From NCBI RefSeq assembly GCF_003019815.1, contig NZ_CP027773.1, positions 3,483,001 through 3,547,000 on the forward strand: a stretch of 64,000 bases of DNA. Reading direction: 5' to 3'. The notes under the pieces were generated by a model. That model had not been told where the DNA came from. It ran no database searches and worked only from the letters and a program-made list of their open reading frames with translations. A program made the position numbers and the translations under genes. Shown in pieces: positions 1 through 9,072 of this stretch (positions are counted from its first letter, which is position 1; every line of letters starts with the position of its first letter). This stretch comes from Variovorax sp. PMC12. GTDB taxonomy: Bacteria > Pseudomonadota > Gammaproteobacteria > Burkholderiales > Burkholderiaceae_C.

Positions 1-206
1 GCGCGGCTGAGCTCGGCCAGCAGCGGATCCCAGTCGCTGCGCGACTCGAAGGCGCCGCCCAGCGGCAGGATGCCGAAGCGCACCGGCGGCTCGCGCGCGG
101 TGCCCTGGGCGCAGGCCAGCAACGGCGCGAGGCCGACGAGCAAGCCCATCGCCGCCGCGCGCAGGGCAGCTGGAAACAGGGCAGTGAGGCGCAATGAAAC
201 CAGCAT
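1..206 (-). CDS. Partial periplasmic substrate-binding protein (PhnD/SsuA-like), N-terminal 68 codons only
   Basis: Only the N-terminus is in the window; the gene runs off the left edge. The minus-strand frame starts at an ATG (204-206) and opens with a hydrophobic export signal ending near ACAQ, then a mature start containing VRFGILPLGG. That opening resembles PhnD/SsuA-type solute-binding proteins, which often serve as ligand modules of sensor systems as well as transporters. An in-frame ATG at 222-224 would add six residues; neither start has a strong Shine-Dalgarno. The gene is divergent from the hybrid kinase at 370, so the 163 bases between them should hold both promoters, and the two may work together. 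The family call rests on a short stretch. Confidence 0.6.
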   Translation of the reverse strand, partial: MLVSLRLTALFPAALRAAAMGLLVGLAPLLACAQGTAREPPVRFGILPLGGAFESRSDWDPLLAELSR

Positions 207-369
207 TTTTTGACCGGATGGCATGGGGTTCGCCGACGGGCGGCGGGTCTGACACGGGCTGTGCGGACGCCATTAAATAGCAATTGCGCGTAGTTTTCGT
301 GATGTTTTTCCTGCTTCCCTGTTCGCTCCGGCGCCCCTAAGCTCGGGCCTCCATGCGTCCGAAGCCTTC

Positions 370-2262
370 ATGAACTGGAACTTCCGCGTCCTCCGCGGCC
401 TGGCCCGCCTCACTTTCGCGCAGCAGCTGATCCTGCTGGCGCTGGTGCCGGCGGCCCTGGCCACGCTGGCGGCCATCGCGGTGTTGACGCGCCAGCACCT
501 GGGCAACCTCACCGAGCTGATGCGGGCCAATGCGCAGACGGTGGCGCTGCAGGTGGCCACGGTGGCGCAGGCCCCGCTGGCGCGCATGGACCGCCGGGCG
601 CTGCAGCGCACCGCCCAGTCGGGCACCTACCAGCCGCACGTGCAGCAGGTGCAGATCTGGACCGAGGACGGCGAGATCGTCGCCAACTCCGAGACCTCCG
701 ACCGCGCGCGCGGCGAGGGCCTGCAGGTGGTGGTGCCGATCGTGGGCGACGACGGCCGCCACACGGGCAAGGTGATGGTCGAGATCAGCCTGAGCGCGGT
801 GCAGAGCGCGCGGCGTTCCGTGTGGCTCAACGTGGCGCTGGTGCTGGCCTTCAGCCTGGCGGGCGTGGGCCTGGCCGGCTGGTGGGCCGCGCGGCGCATC
901 AGCGAGCCGATCCGGGCGCTGGGCAAGGCGGTGGACCGGCTGGGCGCGGGCGAGGACGCGAGCGTGGCGATCGAGGGCACGTCGGAGGTGCGCCACCTGC
1001 AGCACGGCTTCAACCAGGCCGCGCGCGCGCTGGCCGAGAGCCACCGGCTCCTGCAGAGCCGCATCAACGAGGCCACCGCCGAGCTGGCGCGCAAGAACCA
1101 GCAGCTGGAAGTGGCGAGCCAGGCCAAGACCCGGCTGCTGGCCGCCGCCAGCCATGACCTGCGCCAGCCGCTGCACGCGCTCACGCTGTTCTCCGACGGG
1201 CTGGCCAACGGCGAGACCGACCCGGTGAAGCTGCAGCGCATCGGCCACATCCGCGAGTGCGTGGATTCGCTCGACCGGCTGTTCTCCGAGCTGCTGAACC
1301 TGTCGCAGCTCGACGCCGGCGTGCTGCAGCCGCAGTGGGCCGACTTCCCGCTCGACCGGCTGTTCGACGAGATCAGCCGCAACTTCCGCCCGGTGGCCGA
1401 GCAGCAGGGCCTGCGGCTGGTGGTGCGCAAGACCGACGTGTGGGTGCGCTGCGACTACGTGATGCTCTCGCGCATCCTGAACAACCTGGTGTCGAACTCG
1501 CTGCGCCACACCATCGAGGGCGGCGTGCTGATCGGCGCGCGGCGGCGCGGCAAGGGCGTGCGCATCGACGTGGTCGACACCGGCGTGGGCATCGCTCTGC
1601 AGCACCAGGCGCGGGTGTTCGAGGAGTTCTACCAGGTCGAGCCCACCGGCCGGCAGGCGGCGCGCGGCGCGCGCGGCATGGGGCTGGGCCTGGCCACGGT
1701 GCAGCGGCTGGCCGACCTGCTCAACACCCGCGTCGACCTCAGCTCGAAGCTGCACAAGGGCACCTGCGTGCGGGTGCAGGTGCGCTCGGCGCCGGCCGCG
1801 CTGCCGGTGCCGGCGCTGCCGGTGGCCCTGGCCGGCATGGAGGAGGAAGAAAGCCTGGCCAACGTGCGCATCCTGGTGATCGACGACGAGCGCACCATCC
1901 TCGAAGGCCTGAGCGTGGTGCTCGCCAACTGGGGCGCCGAGGTGCTGCCCGCGCAGACCCGCGCCGAGGCGCTGGCCATGGCCGACGGCTGGGCGCAGCC
2001 GCCCGACGTGGTCATCAGCGACCTGCTGCTGCAGGGCGGCGACAACGGACTCGACGTGATCGCGGCGCTGGAGCGGCACCCGCGCGGCATCGGCCCCGGC
2101 ACCGCGCGGCTGCTGGTGACGGGCGAGACCAAGCCCGACCGGCTGCGCGAAGTGGCCAACGCGGGCATCACGGTGCTCTACAAGCCGGTGTCGCCGCGCG
2201 TGCTGCGCCAGGCCATCCAGGCGCAGCGCGCCGCCGCGGCCGCGCTGCTGGCGGACGCCTGA
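370..2262 (+). CDS. Hybrid sensor histidine kinase/response regulator
   Basis: A 630-residue inner-membrane sensor that should autophosphorylate on His and pass phosphate to its own receiver. Membrane segments lie near residues 18-39 and 152-172 with a periplasmic sensing loop between, followed by HAMP (about 173-230). The phospho-acceptor His is near 262 in SHDLRQPLHA. The ATPase domain has an N box (NNLVSNSLRHT, about 371-381), G1 box DTGVGI and G2 box GLGLA. The C-terminal receiver shows acidic residues IDDE (504-507), acceptor Asp near 551 and Lys near 605 in LYKPVSP. There is no output domain, so a separate regulator elsewhere must receive the signal. Architecture matches the kinases at 3556 and 46338. 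Confidence 0.92.
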   Translation: MNWNFRVLRGLARLTFAQQLILLALVPAALATLAAIAVLTRQHLGNLTELMRANAQTVALQVATVAQAPLARMDRRALQRTAQSGTYQPHVQQVQIWTEDGEIVANSETSDRARGEGLQVVVPIVGDDGRHTGKVMVEISLSAVQSARRSVWLNVALVLAFSLAGVGLAGWWAARRISEPIRALGKAVDRLGAGEDASVAIEGTSEVRHLQHGFNQAARALAESHRLLQSRINEATAELARKNQQLEVASQAKTRLLAAASHDLRQPLHALTLFSDGLANGETDPVKLQRIGHIRECVDSLDRLFSELLNLSQLDAGVLQPQWADFPLDRLFDEISRNFRPVAEQQGLRLVVRKTDVWVRCDYVMLSRILNNLVSNSLRHTIEGGVLIGARRRGKGVRIDVVDTGVGIALQHQARVFEEFYQVEPTGRQAARGARGMGLGLATVQRLADLLNTRVDLSSKLHKGTCVRVQVRSAPAALPVPALPVALAGMEEEESLANVRILVIDDERTILEGLSVVLANWGAEVLPAQTRAEALAMADGWAQPPDVVISDLLLQGGDNGLDVIAALERHPRGIGPGTARLLVTGETKPDRLREVANAGITVLYKPVSPRVLRQAIQAQRAAAAALLADA

Positions 2263-2272
2263 CGGCTGCCTT

Positions 2273-2305
2273 GCGGGGTAGGTGCGCGGGTAGGTGCGCG
2301 GGTAG
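2273..2305. repeat. Short 12-bp direct repeat, about 2.5 copies
   Basis: The unit gcgggtaggtgc is repeated nearly head-to-tail just after the stop codon of the hybrid kinase, ending in a partial copy. It lies in the 193-base gap before the next gene. No family or function is recognised; it could be replication slippage or a binding-site array. Confidence 0.6.
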
Positions 2306-2455
2306 TCCGTCGGACATAGGCCGAGCGGCTGCCGCGCAGTGATATTCGTCACGCGGGCAGGCCGCCGCGGCCACTGACATAAGCCCTCCGCCTTATCGCA
2401 AGAAGCAGGGGCGGTCCTTACATTGGATCATCGCCCCTTGCTGCGGAAGCAGTCC

Positions 2456-3559
2456 ATGTTCCTTGCCGTGCCCCACATCTTCGCGCTCTTCCGCGGACGT
2501 CCAGGACGCCACGCGAAACCGCGCGCGGGCATGCGGCGCGGCGCGCTGGCCCTGCTGGCCGCGGCGGCCGCGTCAGCCACGGGCCTGGCGGCTGCATCCA
2601 GCCTCACCGTGCTGATGGGCGACGACATTCCGGCGTCCTCGGAGTTCGTGCAGCAGCTGCGCGCCGACCAGGAACCCGGCAGCCGCTTCGAGCTGGTGCG
2701 GCTGCCGGCCGGCGGGGCCGCGCCGTCTTCGGAGCCGCAGCTGGCGCCGGACGCCGGCACCGACCCCGATCGCGCCGCCAATGCGGGCGTGCACACCCGC
2801 GGCCTGCGCGCGGCAACGGCCGACGCCCCGCTGACCATGGCCGTCGGCCCGGCCGCCGCGCGCGCCGCGGTCGAGCGGCCCGGCCAGGAGCCGCTGGTGC
2901 TCGCGATGCTGAGCCGGCTCGACTACGAGACGCTCAAGGCCGCGAGCCCGGCGGCCCTGCGGCGCAGCGACCGCCGCGTGGGCGTGCTGCTGCGCGATCC
3001 GGCCATGACCGACCAGCTCGCGCTGATGAGCGCGGTGCTGCCGCAGAAGCACCGCGTGGGCGTGGTGGCCACGCCCGAGTCGGAGCCGCTGGTGCGCGAG
3101 CTGCAGCGCGCCGCCCAGGTGGCCAACCCGGCCTGGGACGTGCGCATCGAATACGCGCCCGACGCCCGCTCGCTGGCCGCCGCGCTGCGCATCGTGGTGC
3201 CGCAGAGCGATGCGCTGATGGTGCTGCCCGACCTGATCGGCGACAACCAGGCGGCCACGCTCTCGGTGCTGCGCGCGGGCGCCGGCGCGGGCCTTCCGGT
3301 GTTCGGCACCAGCGAAGGGCTGGTGCGCTCGGGCGGCCTGGCCGCGGCGGTGTCGACGCCTTCGCAGCTCGCCCAGCAGGCACGGCTGCTCGGCCAGAAA
3401 GTGGCCGCCGCGAACGCGAACGCAAGCAGCAACAACGGCCCGCTGGTGGAAGCGGCGACGCCCGCCAGCGTGCGCGTCAACGCCACCGTGGCACGCGGAC
3501 TCGGCCTGCGCCTGCCGGAGGAACGGGAACTGACCGAGCGACTCGCGGCGCCGCGATGA
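2456..3559 (+). CDS. Exported periplasmic-binding-like protein coupled to a hybrid kinase
   Basis: A 367-residue protein resembling the ABC-type substrate-binding fold of COG2984 (two Rossmann-like lobes). Examples are the LMGDDIPASS opening strand, RRVGVLLRD, and the region around IGDNQAATLS. I chose the ATG at 2456 because ggaag lies seven bases upstream. An in-frame ATG at 2531 (MRRGALALLAA) would give a neater signal peptide, and a TTG at 2423 is also open. Its stop overlaps the next kinase start (ATGA at 3556), which implies translational coupling, so I infer it is the periplasmic ligand sensor for that kinase. No permease or ATPase gene is adjacent, which argues against a transport role. 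Confidence 0.65.
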   Translation: MFLAVPHIFALFRGRPGRHAKPRAGMRRGALALLAAAAASATGLAAASSLTVLMGDDIPASSEFVQQLRADQEPGSRFELVRLPAGGAAPSSEPQLAPDAGTDPDRAANAGVHTRGLRAATADAPLTMAVGPAAARAAVERPGQEPLVLAMLSRLDYETLKAASPAALRRSDRRVGVLLRDPAMTDQLALMSAVLPQKHRVGVVATPESEPLVRELQRAAQVANPAWDVRIEYAPDARSLAAALRIVVPQSDALMVLPDLIGDNQAATLSVLRAGAGAGLPVFGTSEGLVRSGGLAAAVSTPSQLAQQARLLGQKVAAANANASSNNGPLVEAATPASVRVNATVARGLGLRLPEERELTERLAAPR

Positions 3560-5514
3560 GCACCGCCGCGCGGCCCTCCAATGGCTCGGCACCGGAGGCG
3601 GCGCCTGCCGCAGCGCCGCCGCCGCCCAACCACACGCTGGTGGTGCGCGGCAACCTGCAGAACGACCTGTTCCGCCTCGGCGTGGTGCCGTGCGCGGCGG
3701 TGGCGCTGGCGCTGACCGGCTGGTTCACGCACAGCCGGCTGCAGACGCTGGAGGCCGCCTTCGACGCCGAGGGCCAGGCGGTCGCAAGGCAGGTGGCGGC
3801 CATGTCCGACCTGAGCCTGTATGCGGGCGACCTGCCCGCGCTGCAGAACGTGGCCAACGCCGCGCTGCGCGGCGGGCAGGTGACGCGGGTGGAAATCAGC
3901 AACAGCGCGGGCGTGTTCGTCACCGCGGGGCCCAAGACCACCTCGCTCGCACGGCTGCGCATGTTCACCTCGCCGGTCACGCTGCGCGAGGCCTCGCGTG
4001 CCAGCGCCTTCGCGCCCGCGGGGTCCACGGCGGCGGGCGACACGCCCATCGGCCTGGTGCAGACCTTCCGCGACACCACGGCCTACACGCGCGAGCGCAG
4101 CCGCTCGCTCATTGCCGGCATCGGCATCGCGATGGTGGCGCTGATCGCGGCCTGGGCCTCGGTGCGCCACATGGCGCGCACGGTGGCGCGGCCGCTGCGG
4201 CGCGTGTCGCGCACCGTCGCCGCGCTGGAGACCGGCCAGTTCGACGTGCGCTGCGGCGTGGTCGAGGGCGGCACGCGCGGCACGCACGAGCTGGCGGTGC
4301 TGGCGCACGACATCGACCGGCTCGCCGAGCGGCTGCAGCACAACCGCCAGGTCAGCGAGGAGCGCGTGCGCGAGGCCACCGCCGTGGCGCTGCAGCGCAT
4401 GGCCGAGGCCGAGCAGGCGGCGCTGTCGCGCGCGCGCTTCCTGGCCGCCGCCAGCCACGACCTGCGCCAGCCGCTGCATGCCATGGGCCTGTTCATCGAC
4501 GGCCTGCTGCCCGGCGCCACGCCGGCGCAACGCCCGGCCGTGCTGCGGCTGCAGGAGAGCACCGAGTTCATGGGCGTGCTGCTCGACGACCTGCTGGAGA
4601 TCTCGCGGCTCGATGCGCAGGTGCTCACGCCGGCGATCGCCAAGGTATCGCTGGACGCGCTGTTCGACCAGATCGATGCACAGCATGCCGCCGCGGCGGC
4701 GCAGGCGCGCGTGCGCCTGCACTGGAGCGACCGGGGCCTGGCGGTGCGCACCGACGCGGCCATGCTGCGGCGCATCGTCGGCAACCTGGTGAGCAACGCG
4801 CTGCGCCATGCGCCCGAAGGCGGCACCGTGCTGGTGGCCGCGCGGCGCTGCGCGGCGGGCGTGCGCATCGAGGTGCGCGACAACGGCGTGGGCATCGCGC
4901 CCATCCACCAGGGCCGCATCTTCGAAGAGTTCTACCAGGTGGCCAACACCGAGCGCGACCGCCGCCGCGGCTTCGGGCTGGGGCTGGCGATCTGCGCGCG
5001 CATCGCCACGCTGCTGGGCACGCGCATCACCGTGCGCTCGGCGCTGCAGGCCGGCAGCACCTTCGCCTTCACCCTGCCCGCCGCGCGCGCCGCCGACGCG
5101 GCGCCGCCCGAGCCGCCGCAGTTCGCGCCCGCGCCGCTGGCCGGCCTGCGCTGCCTGGTGGTGGACGACGACCCCGCCATCCTCGAAGGCACCCGCACGC
5201 TGCTGGCGCAATGGGGCTGCCAGGCCGACTGCGTGACCACCGGCGCCGAGGCCATCGCGCGGCTGGGCGGCGGCGTGCGCTACGACGCCGTGCTGTGCGA
5301 CCTGCAGCTGGCGGGCGACGACGACGGCGTGAACGTGCTCGACGCCGCCAAGCGCCTGCAGCCCGACGCGCTCGCGGTGCTGGTGTCGGGCGCGACCGGG
5401 CCCGACGTGCTGCAGCGGCTGCGCCAGGGCGGCGTGATGCTGCTGACCAAGCCGGTGGCGCCGGCCAAGCTGCGCGCGCTGCTCACCACGCGGCGGCAGG
5501 TTGCGGCAAGCTGA
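3556..5514 (+). CDS. Hybrid sensor histidine kinase/response regulator
   Basis: A 652-residue membrane sensor kinase. A proline/alanine-rich N-terminus precedes a membrane segment near 40-57, a periplasmic loop, a second segment near 184-200, and HAMP. The phospho-acceptor His is near 301 in SHDLRQPLHA, followed by an ATPase domain (GNLVSNALRHA, DNGVGI, GLGLA). The C-terminal receiver has VVDDDP, acceptor Asp near 581 and Lys near 631 in LLTKPVAP. It starts inside the stop of the upstream binding-protein-like gene, so the two are probably made and used together. No DNA-binding output is present. Confidence 0.92.
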   Translation: MSTAARPSNGSAPEAAPAAAPPPPNHTLVVRGNLQNDLFRLGVVPCAAVALALTGWFTHSRLQTLEAAFDAEGQAVARQVAAMSDLSLYAGDLPALQNVANAALRGGQVTRVEISNSAGVFVTAGPKTTSLARLRMFTSPVTLREASRASAFAPAGSTAAGDTPIGLVQTFRDTTAYTRERSRSLIAGIGIAMVALIAAWASVRHMARTVARPLRRVSRTVAALETGQFDVRCGVVEGGTRGTHELAVLAHDIDRLAERLQHNRQVSEERVREATAVALQRMAEAEQAALSRARFLAAASHDLRQPLHAMGLFIDGLLPGATPAQRPAVLRLQESTEFMGVLLDDLLEISRLDAQVLTPAIAKVSLDALFDQIDAQHAAAAAQARVRLHWSDRGLAVRTDAAMLRRIVGNLVSNALRHAPEGGTVLVAARRCAAGVRIEVRDNGVGIAPIHQGRIFEEFYQVANTERDRRRGFGLGLAICARIATLLGTRITVRSALQAGSTFAFTLPAARAADAAPPEPPQFAPAPLAGLRCLVVDDDPAILEGTRTLLAQWGCQADCVTTGAEAIARLGGGVRYDAVLCDLQLAGDDDGVNVLDAAKRLQPDALAVLVSGATGPDVLQRLRQGGVMLLTKPVAPAKLRALLTTRRQVAAS

Positions 5515-5548
5515 CGACCGCGCAAGACCATCCACACCCGGACCGCCC

Positions 5549-6343
5549 ATGCTCTCCATCGACGCCCTCCCGCAGATCCGCCCCTTCATCGCCACGCCCA
5601 GCTACACCGGCCAGCTCACCAGCGACTACGTGCGCAGCCTGCTCGGCCTGGTCAACCTGGCGTGGCGGCACGGCTTCGCGATGCAGACGCGATTCCTCGA
5701 CGGCGACAGCCTGATCCCGCGCGCCCGCAACAGGCTGGTGGCGGAGTTCATGGCCGACGCGCGCTGGACGCATCTGTTCTGGATCGACGCCGACATCGGC
5801 TTCGAGCCGGAGGCCGCGCTGCGGCTGCTGCTGGCGGACCGCGCGGTGGTGGCCGGCGTGTACCCGCACAAGAGCGACGGCTGGCCGAGCGAGGGCCTGG
5901 CGCAGGCGCTGCCCGCGGGCAGCACGCGCGAAGACTTCGAGGCGCGCCACGCGGTGTTCCCGGTGAACCTGAAAAACGCCGGCGTGGACGCCGACGGCTT
6001 CGCCGAAGTGCTGGACGCCCCCACCGGCTTCATGCTGATCGAGCGCAGCGTGTTCACCCGGCTCGCGCAGGCCATGCCGCAGCTGCGCTACACGCCCGAC
6101 CACATGGAAGACGCGCAGGCGGCCGCGCAGGCGCACTACCGCTTCTTCGACGTGTGGGCCGAACCTGGCAACGGCCGCTACCTGAGCGAGGATTTCGCCT
6201 TCTGCCGGCGCTGGCAGTCGATCGGCGGGCAGGTGTTCGTCGACACGCGCTCGCGGCTGAGCCACACCGGCACGCGCACCTACCGCGGCGATTTCGCTCG
6301 TTCGCTGGCGATGTCCGCGGGCCCGTCCGAAGGTCAGGCCTGA
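5549..6343 (+). CDS. GT-A fold glycosyltransferase-like protein
   Basis: A 264-residue cytoplasmic protein with features of a GT-A sugar transferase. WIDADIGF near residue 80 supplies a DxD-type metal/nucleotide-sugar motif; a later SEDFAFCRRW and a HTGTRTY histidine fit the acidic catalytic pair and third metal ligand of the fold. I chose ATG 5549; a TTG at 5501 would overlap the kinase upstream and shows no advantage. It lies 34 bases downstream of the hybrid kinase and may be co-transcribed. Its end overlaps the convergent glycosyltransferase gene by 10 bases. The acceptor and donor sugars are unknown. Confidence 0.65.
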   Translation: MLSIDALPQIRPFIATPSYTGQLTSDYVRSLLGLVNLAWRHGFAMQTRFLDGDSLIPRARNRLVAEFMADARWTHLFWIDADIGFEPEAALRLLLADRAVVAGVYPHKSDGWPSEGLAQALPAGSTREDFEARHAVFPVNLKNAGVDADGFAEVLDAPTGFMLIERSVFTRLAQAMPQLRYTPDHMEDAQAAAQAHYRFFDVWAEPGNGRYLSEDFAFCRRWQSIGGQVFVDTRSRLSHTGTRTYRGDFARSLAMSAGPSEGQA

Positions 6344-8085
6344 AGCAGCGCCGCCAGATCCTTCGGCAGGCTCGCGAGCGCATAGCCGCGCCCGGGCGCC
6401 ACCGCGGCGAGCCGCAACGCCGGCCCTTCCTCGGCAAGATAGTCGTAGCCCATGGGCTGCAGGCGCCGCTCGGGGTCGAGGCGCCGGTACAGGTCGCGCC
6501 GCGCGACGCGGTCTTCGCGGCGAATCATCTTCAGGTGGTAGAGCCGGTAGTAGCTGCGGTACATCACGCCGTGTTGCGCCACCGCGTCGGGGTACCACGG
6601 TCCATGCAGCGCCGGCGCCTGCGCAAAAGCGATCTCCTGCGGCAGGCGGAACAGGCAGGCGCGCGACTTGTGCGCCCACGGGCCGTCGATGCGGAACCGG
6701 TCGGGCGCGTCCCACAGTTCCCGCATCGCGACCGACAGGCAGGACAGCTGCGTCTCGGAGAGCGAGTCGACGATGGCATTCAGGCTGTCGAGGAAGAGCG
6801 TCTCGTAGCGCTCGTCGGCATCGCACGCCAGCACCCAGCCGGCACCGTGCGCGCGTGCGCGTTCGAGCAGCCGGCGGCGGTTCTCGCGCTCGTTCCATGC
6901 GTGCCTTTGCGCTGGCGCCGGCGGGTTCGACAGCAGCTCGAGCAGCTTGGGCTCGCGCCGTGCGATGTGCGCCGTCTCGTCGGTCGAGCCGTCGTCGAGC
7001 AGCACGAAGCCGTCGACATGCGCGCGCAGGTGCGCGAGGCAGCCCTCGAGCAGCCGCGCCTCGTTGCGCAGCTGCATCACGCAGACGATGCGCGGGCGCG
7101 CGGTCAGGCGCCGTGGCGCTTCCTTGCTGCAGCGCGGGCAATGAAAGTGCGGCGCCGGCTCGTGGTGGACCATGCGCGCGCAAATCTCGCACTGCAGGCG
7201 CGAACCCATCGCGAACACGGGCGCGGGGCGCAGCCAGGGTGGCGCGTCCTGCGGCGACTGCGGCAACGCAGCGGCGTCCGTGCGAGCGATGCGCGTGAAG
7301 TCGCAGCCCCACGCGCGGCGCTCCGCGCCCTCGTTCGCGCGCGCGGTGGCCGGGGTGCAGCATGCCCAGTCGTTGTCGGGGTCGAACTGCTCGCTGCCGT
7401 CGCGCGCCTCGAAAGAAAGGTGCAGCAGCTTCAGGTCGGCGCAGGCCAGCAGTTGCCAGCCGGCCATCTCCAGGCGCACGCGGAAGTTGTCGTCGTCGCC
7501 GCCCCAGCGCACGAGCGATTCGTCGTAGCCGCCGACGGCATCGAAAGCCTCGCGCGCGCAGCACAGGGAGCCGTAGAAGGTGCGCAGGTAGAGCGCGTCG
7601 GGCACGGCGTGTGCGAACAGCGTGGCCAGCGCGGCAGGCATGGCATGGGCGCCGGGCTCCGGCGCAGCGTCCAGTTCGTCGAACCGCGCGAAGCCGACGC
7701 GACCGACCGCCACGCCCCGGCCGCCCTGCATGGCCGCATGCAGCGCGATGGCGGGCGCATCGCCCACGTAAGCGGATTCGGGCGAATGCACGAACACGAA
7801 GCGGCCCGCGCTGTGGCGCACGCCCGCGTTGATCGCACAGCTCGGCGGGCGCCACGCGTGCGCGCGGTCGTTGGCCAGCAGGGTCCAGGCAACGCCGGGA
7901 AAGCGCGCGAGCAGTTGCTGCAGCCCCTTTTCCTCGCTCGCATCGTCGAGCGCGATCACCACCTCGATGCCGGGGCGCGACCAGAACGGCGCGTTGAGCG
8001 CGACGACGCGCTCGAACTCGGCCAGCTTGCGATAGAACGGCATCACCACGCTGAGCCACGGCCGCGCCGCGCCGGGCGCGGTCAT
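6334..8085 (-). CDS. Two-domain GT2 glycosyltransferase with a zinc-ribbon-like linker
   Basis: A 583-residue protein carrying two family-2 transferase domains. Domain 1 (about 10-270) opens LSVVMPFYRK and has ALDDAS and WGGDDDNFR. Domain 2 (about 331-580) opens with RIVCVMQLRNE and has LLDDGSTDE and ACDADERYE, a typical DxD. Between them, near 299-319, four cysteines in two CxxC pairs (CEIC and CPRC) look like a small zinc ribbon. It probably adds two sugars to a surface glycan or protein; the substrate is not evident. It lies divergently from a family-25 transferase at 8181 and convergently with the GT-A gene at 5549. Confidence 0.8.
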   Translation of the reverse strand: MTAPGAARPWLSVVMPFYRKLAEFERVVALNAPFWSRPGIEVVIALDDASEEKGLQQLLARFPGVAWTLLANDRAHAWRPPSCAINAGVRHSAGRFVFVHSPESAYVGDAPAIALHAAMQGGRGVAVGRVGFARFDELDAAPEPGAHAMPAALATLFAHAVPDALYLRTFYGSLCCAREAFDAVGGYDESLVRWGGDDDNFRVRLEMAGWQLLACADLKLLHLSFEARDGSEQFDPDNDWACCTPATARANEGAERRAWGCDFTRIARTDAAALPQSPQDAPPWLRPAPVFAMGSRLQCEICARMVHHEPAPHFHCPRCSKEAPRRLTARPRIVCVMQLRNEARLLEGCLAHLRAHVDGFVLLDDGSTDETAHIARREPKLLELLSNPPAPAQRHAWNERENRRRLLERARAHGAGWVLACDADERYETLFLDSLNAIVDSLSETQLSCLSVAMRELWDAPDRFRIDGPWAHKSRACLFRLPQEIAFAQAPALHGPWYPDAVAQHGVMYRSYYRLYHLKMIRREDRVARRDLYRRLDPERRLQPMGYDYLAEEGPALRLAAVAPGRGYALASLPKDLAALLQA

Positions 8086-8180
8086 GCGCGGCCCCGCCCG
8101 GACGCGTCCTCGCCGGCGGCCGCGCCGCGAGACAATGCTTCTTCACGTGCCCGTGTTCCCACCAGCGTCATACCGCCATC

Positions 8181-9062
8181 ATGAACGGCTGCTTCATCAA
8201 CCTGCAAGACAGCATCGCGCGCCGCGAGGCCATGGAACTGCAGCTGCGCGCGCTCGGCCTGCCGGGCATCGCCCGCCTGGAGGCGACCGGCACGCACGGG
8301 CTGCCCGCGCACGCCGCCTTGCCAGACGCCCCGGTGAGCCCGCGCGAGCACGCCTGTTTTCTTTCGCATGCAGGCGCCATCGACAGTGCGCCGCCGGGCG
8401 GCTTCTTCCTCGTGCTCGAAGACGACGCGCTGCTGAGCCGCGCGCTGCCGCCGCTGCTGCGCCAGCCCGATGCGCTTGCGCAGCTCGGCGGATTCGACCT
8501 GGTGTTCCTCGAATGCATGCCCGGCATTTCGGCGCCCGGGCTGCTGGCGCTCTGGCAGGCGTTGCGCAAGCACCTGCCGCACGACGCGCACGGCGCGGGC
8601 ATGCCGCGCGATGCCATCGGCGGCGTGGAGATTCTCGATGCGCGGGGCCTCTACAACTGGGGCGCGGTGGCCTACATGGTCACGCCGCAGGGCCTGCGCA
8701 CGCTGCCCCCGCTGCTGCGCGAGGCGCTGGCCGCGGGCCCGGCGCTGGCCTTCGACATGACGCTCAACACACTGGTGCACGACGGCCGCATCCGTGCCGC
8801 CGTGCTCGCGCCTTTCCTGGCCACGCCGGCGCTGTCGAGCCATGCGCAAAGCACCATCGACGACCGGCCGCGCGCGGCCGGGAACGACGCGCTGTCCGGC
8901 GCGCTGCGGCGGCTTTTCTTCGCCGGCCCGCTCGACGCGCCCGCGCTCGAAGCCCACGTCGGTGCCTATCGCCATGCGGCGCTCACGCAAGACCCGCAGC
9001 TGCAGTTGCTGGCCGACCTGATGGCGCAGCTCTTCGTCATCAGCGCGCGGCCGCCGCATTGA
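8181..9062 (+). CDS. Glycosyltransferase family 25 protein
   Basis: A 293-residue protein of the LPS/glycan glycosyltransferase 25 family. The opening MNGCFINLQDSIARRE matches the family's INL-x-xS-x-x-RR start, REHACFLSHAGAI matches the G-x-x-GC-x-x-SH motif, and VLEDDALL is the acidic nucleotide-sugar motif. Family members typically transfer galactose or glucose in LOS/LPS or protein glycosylation. The 95 bases between it and the divergent two-domain GT2 gene should hold both promoters. Its stop lies only 10 bases from the end of the convergent tpsA gene, and I see no terminator between them. Confidence 0.82.
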   Translation: MNGCFINLQDSIARREAMELQLRALGLPGIARLEATGTHGLPAHAALPDAPVSPREHACFLSHAGAIDSAPPGGFFLVLEDDALLSRALPPLLRQPDALAQLGGFDLVFLECMPGISAPGLLALWQALRKHLPHDAHGAGMPRDAIGGVEILDARGLYNWGAVAYMVTPQGLRTLPPLLREALAAGPALAFDMTLNTLVHDGRIRAAVLAPFLATPALSSHAQSTIDDRPRAAGNDALSGALRRLFFAGPLDAPALEAHVGAYRHAALTQDPQLQLLADLMAQLFVISARPPH

Positions 9063-9072
9063 AGCCGCGCGC

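Noticed and set aside
337..2352. A 671-codon open frame on the minus strand over the first hybrid kinase
   Set aside because: Shadow frame: His/Ala/Arg-rich with no motifs, opposite a complete kinase.
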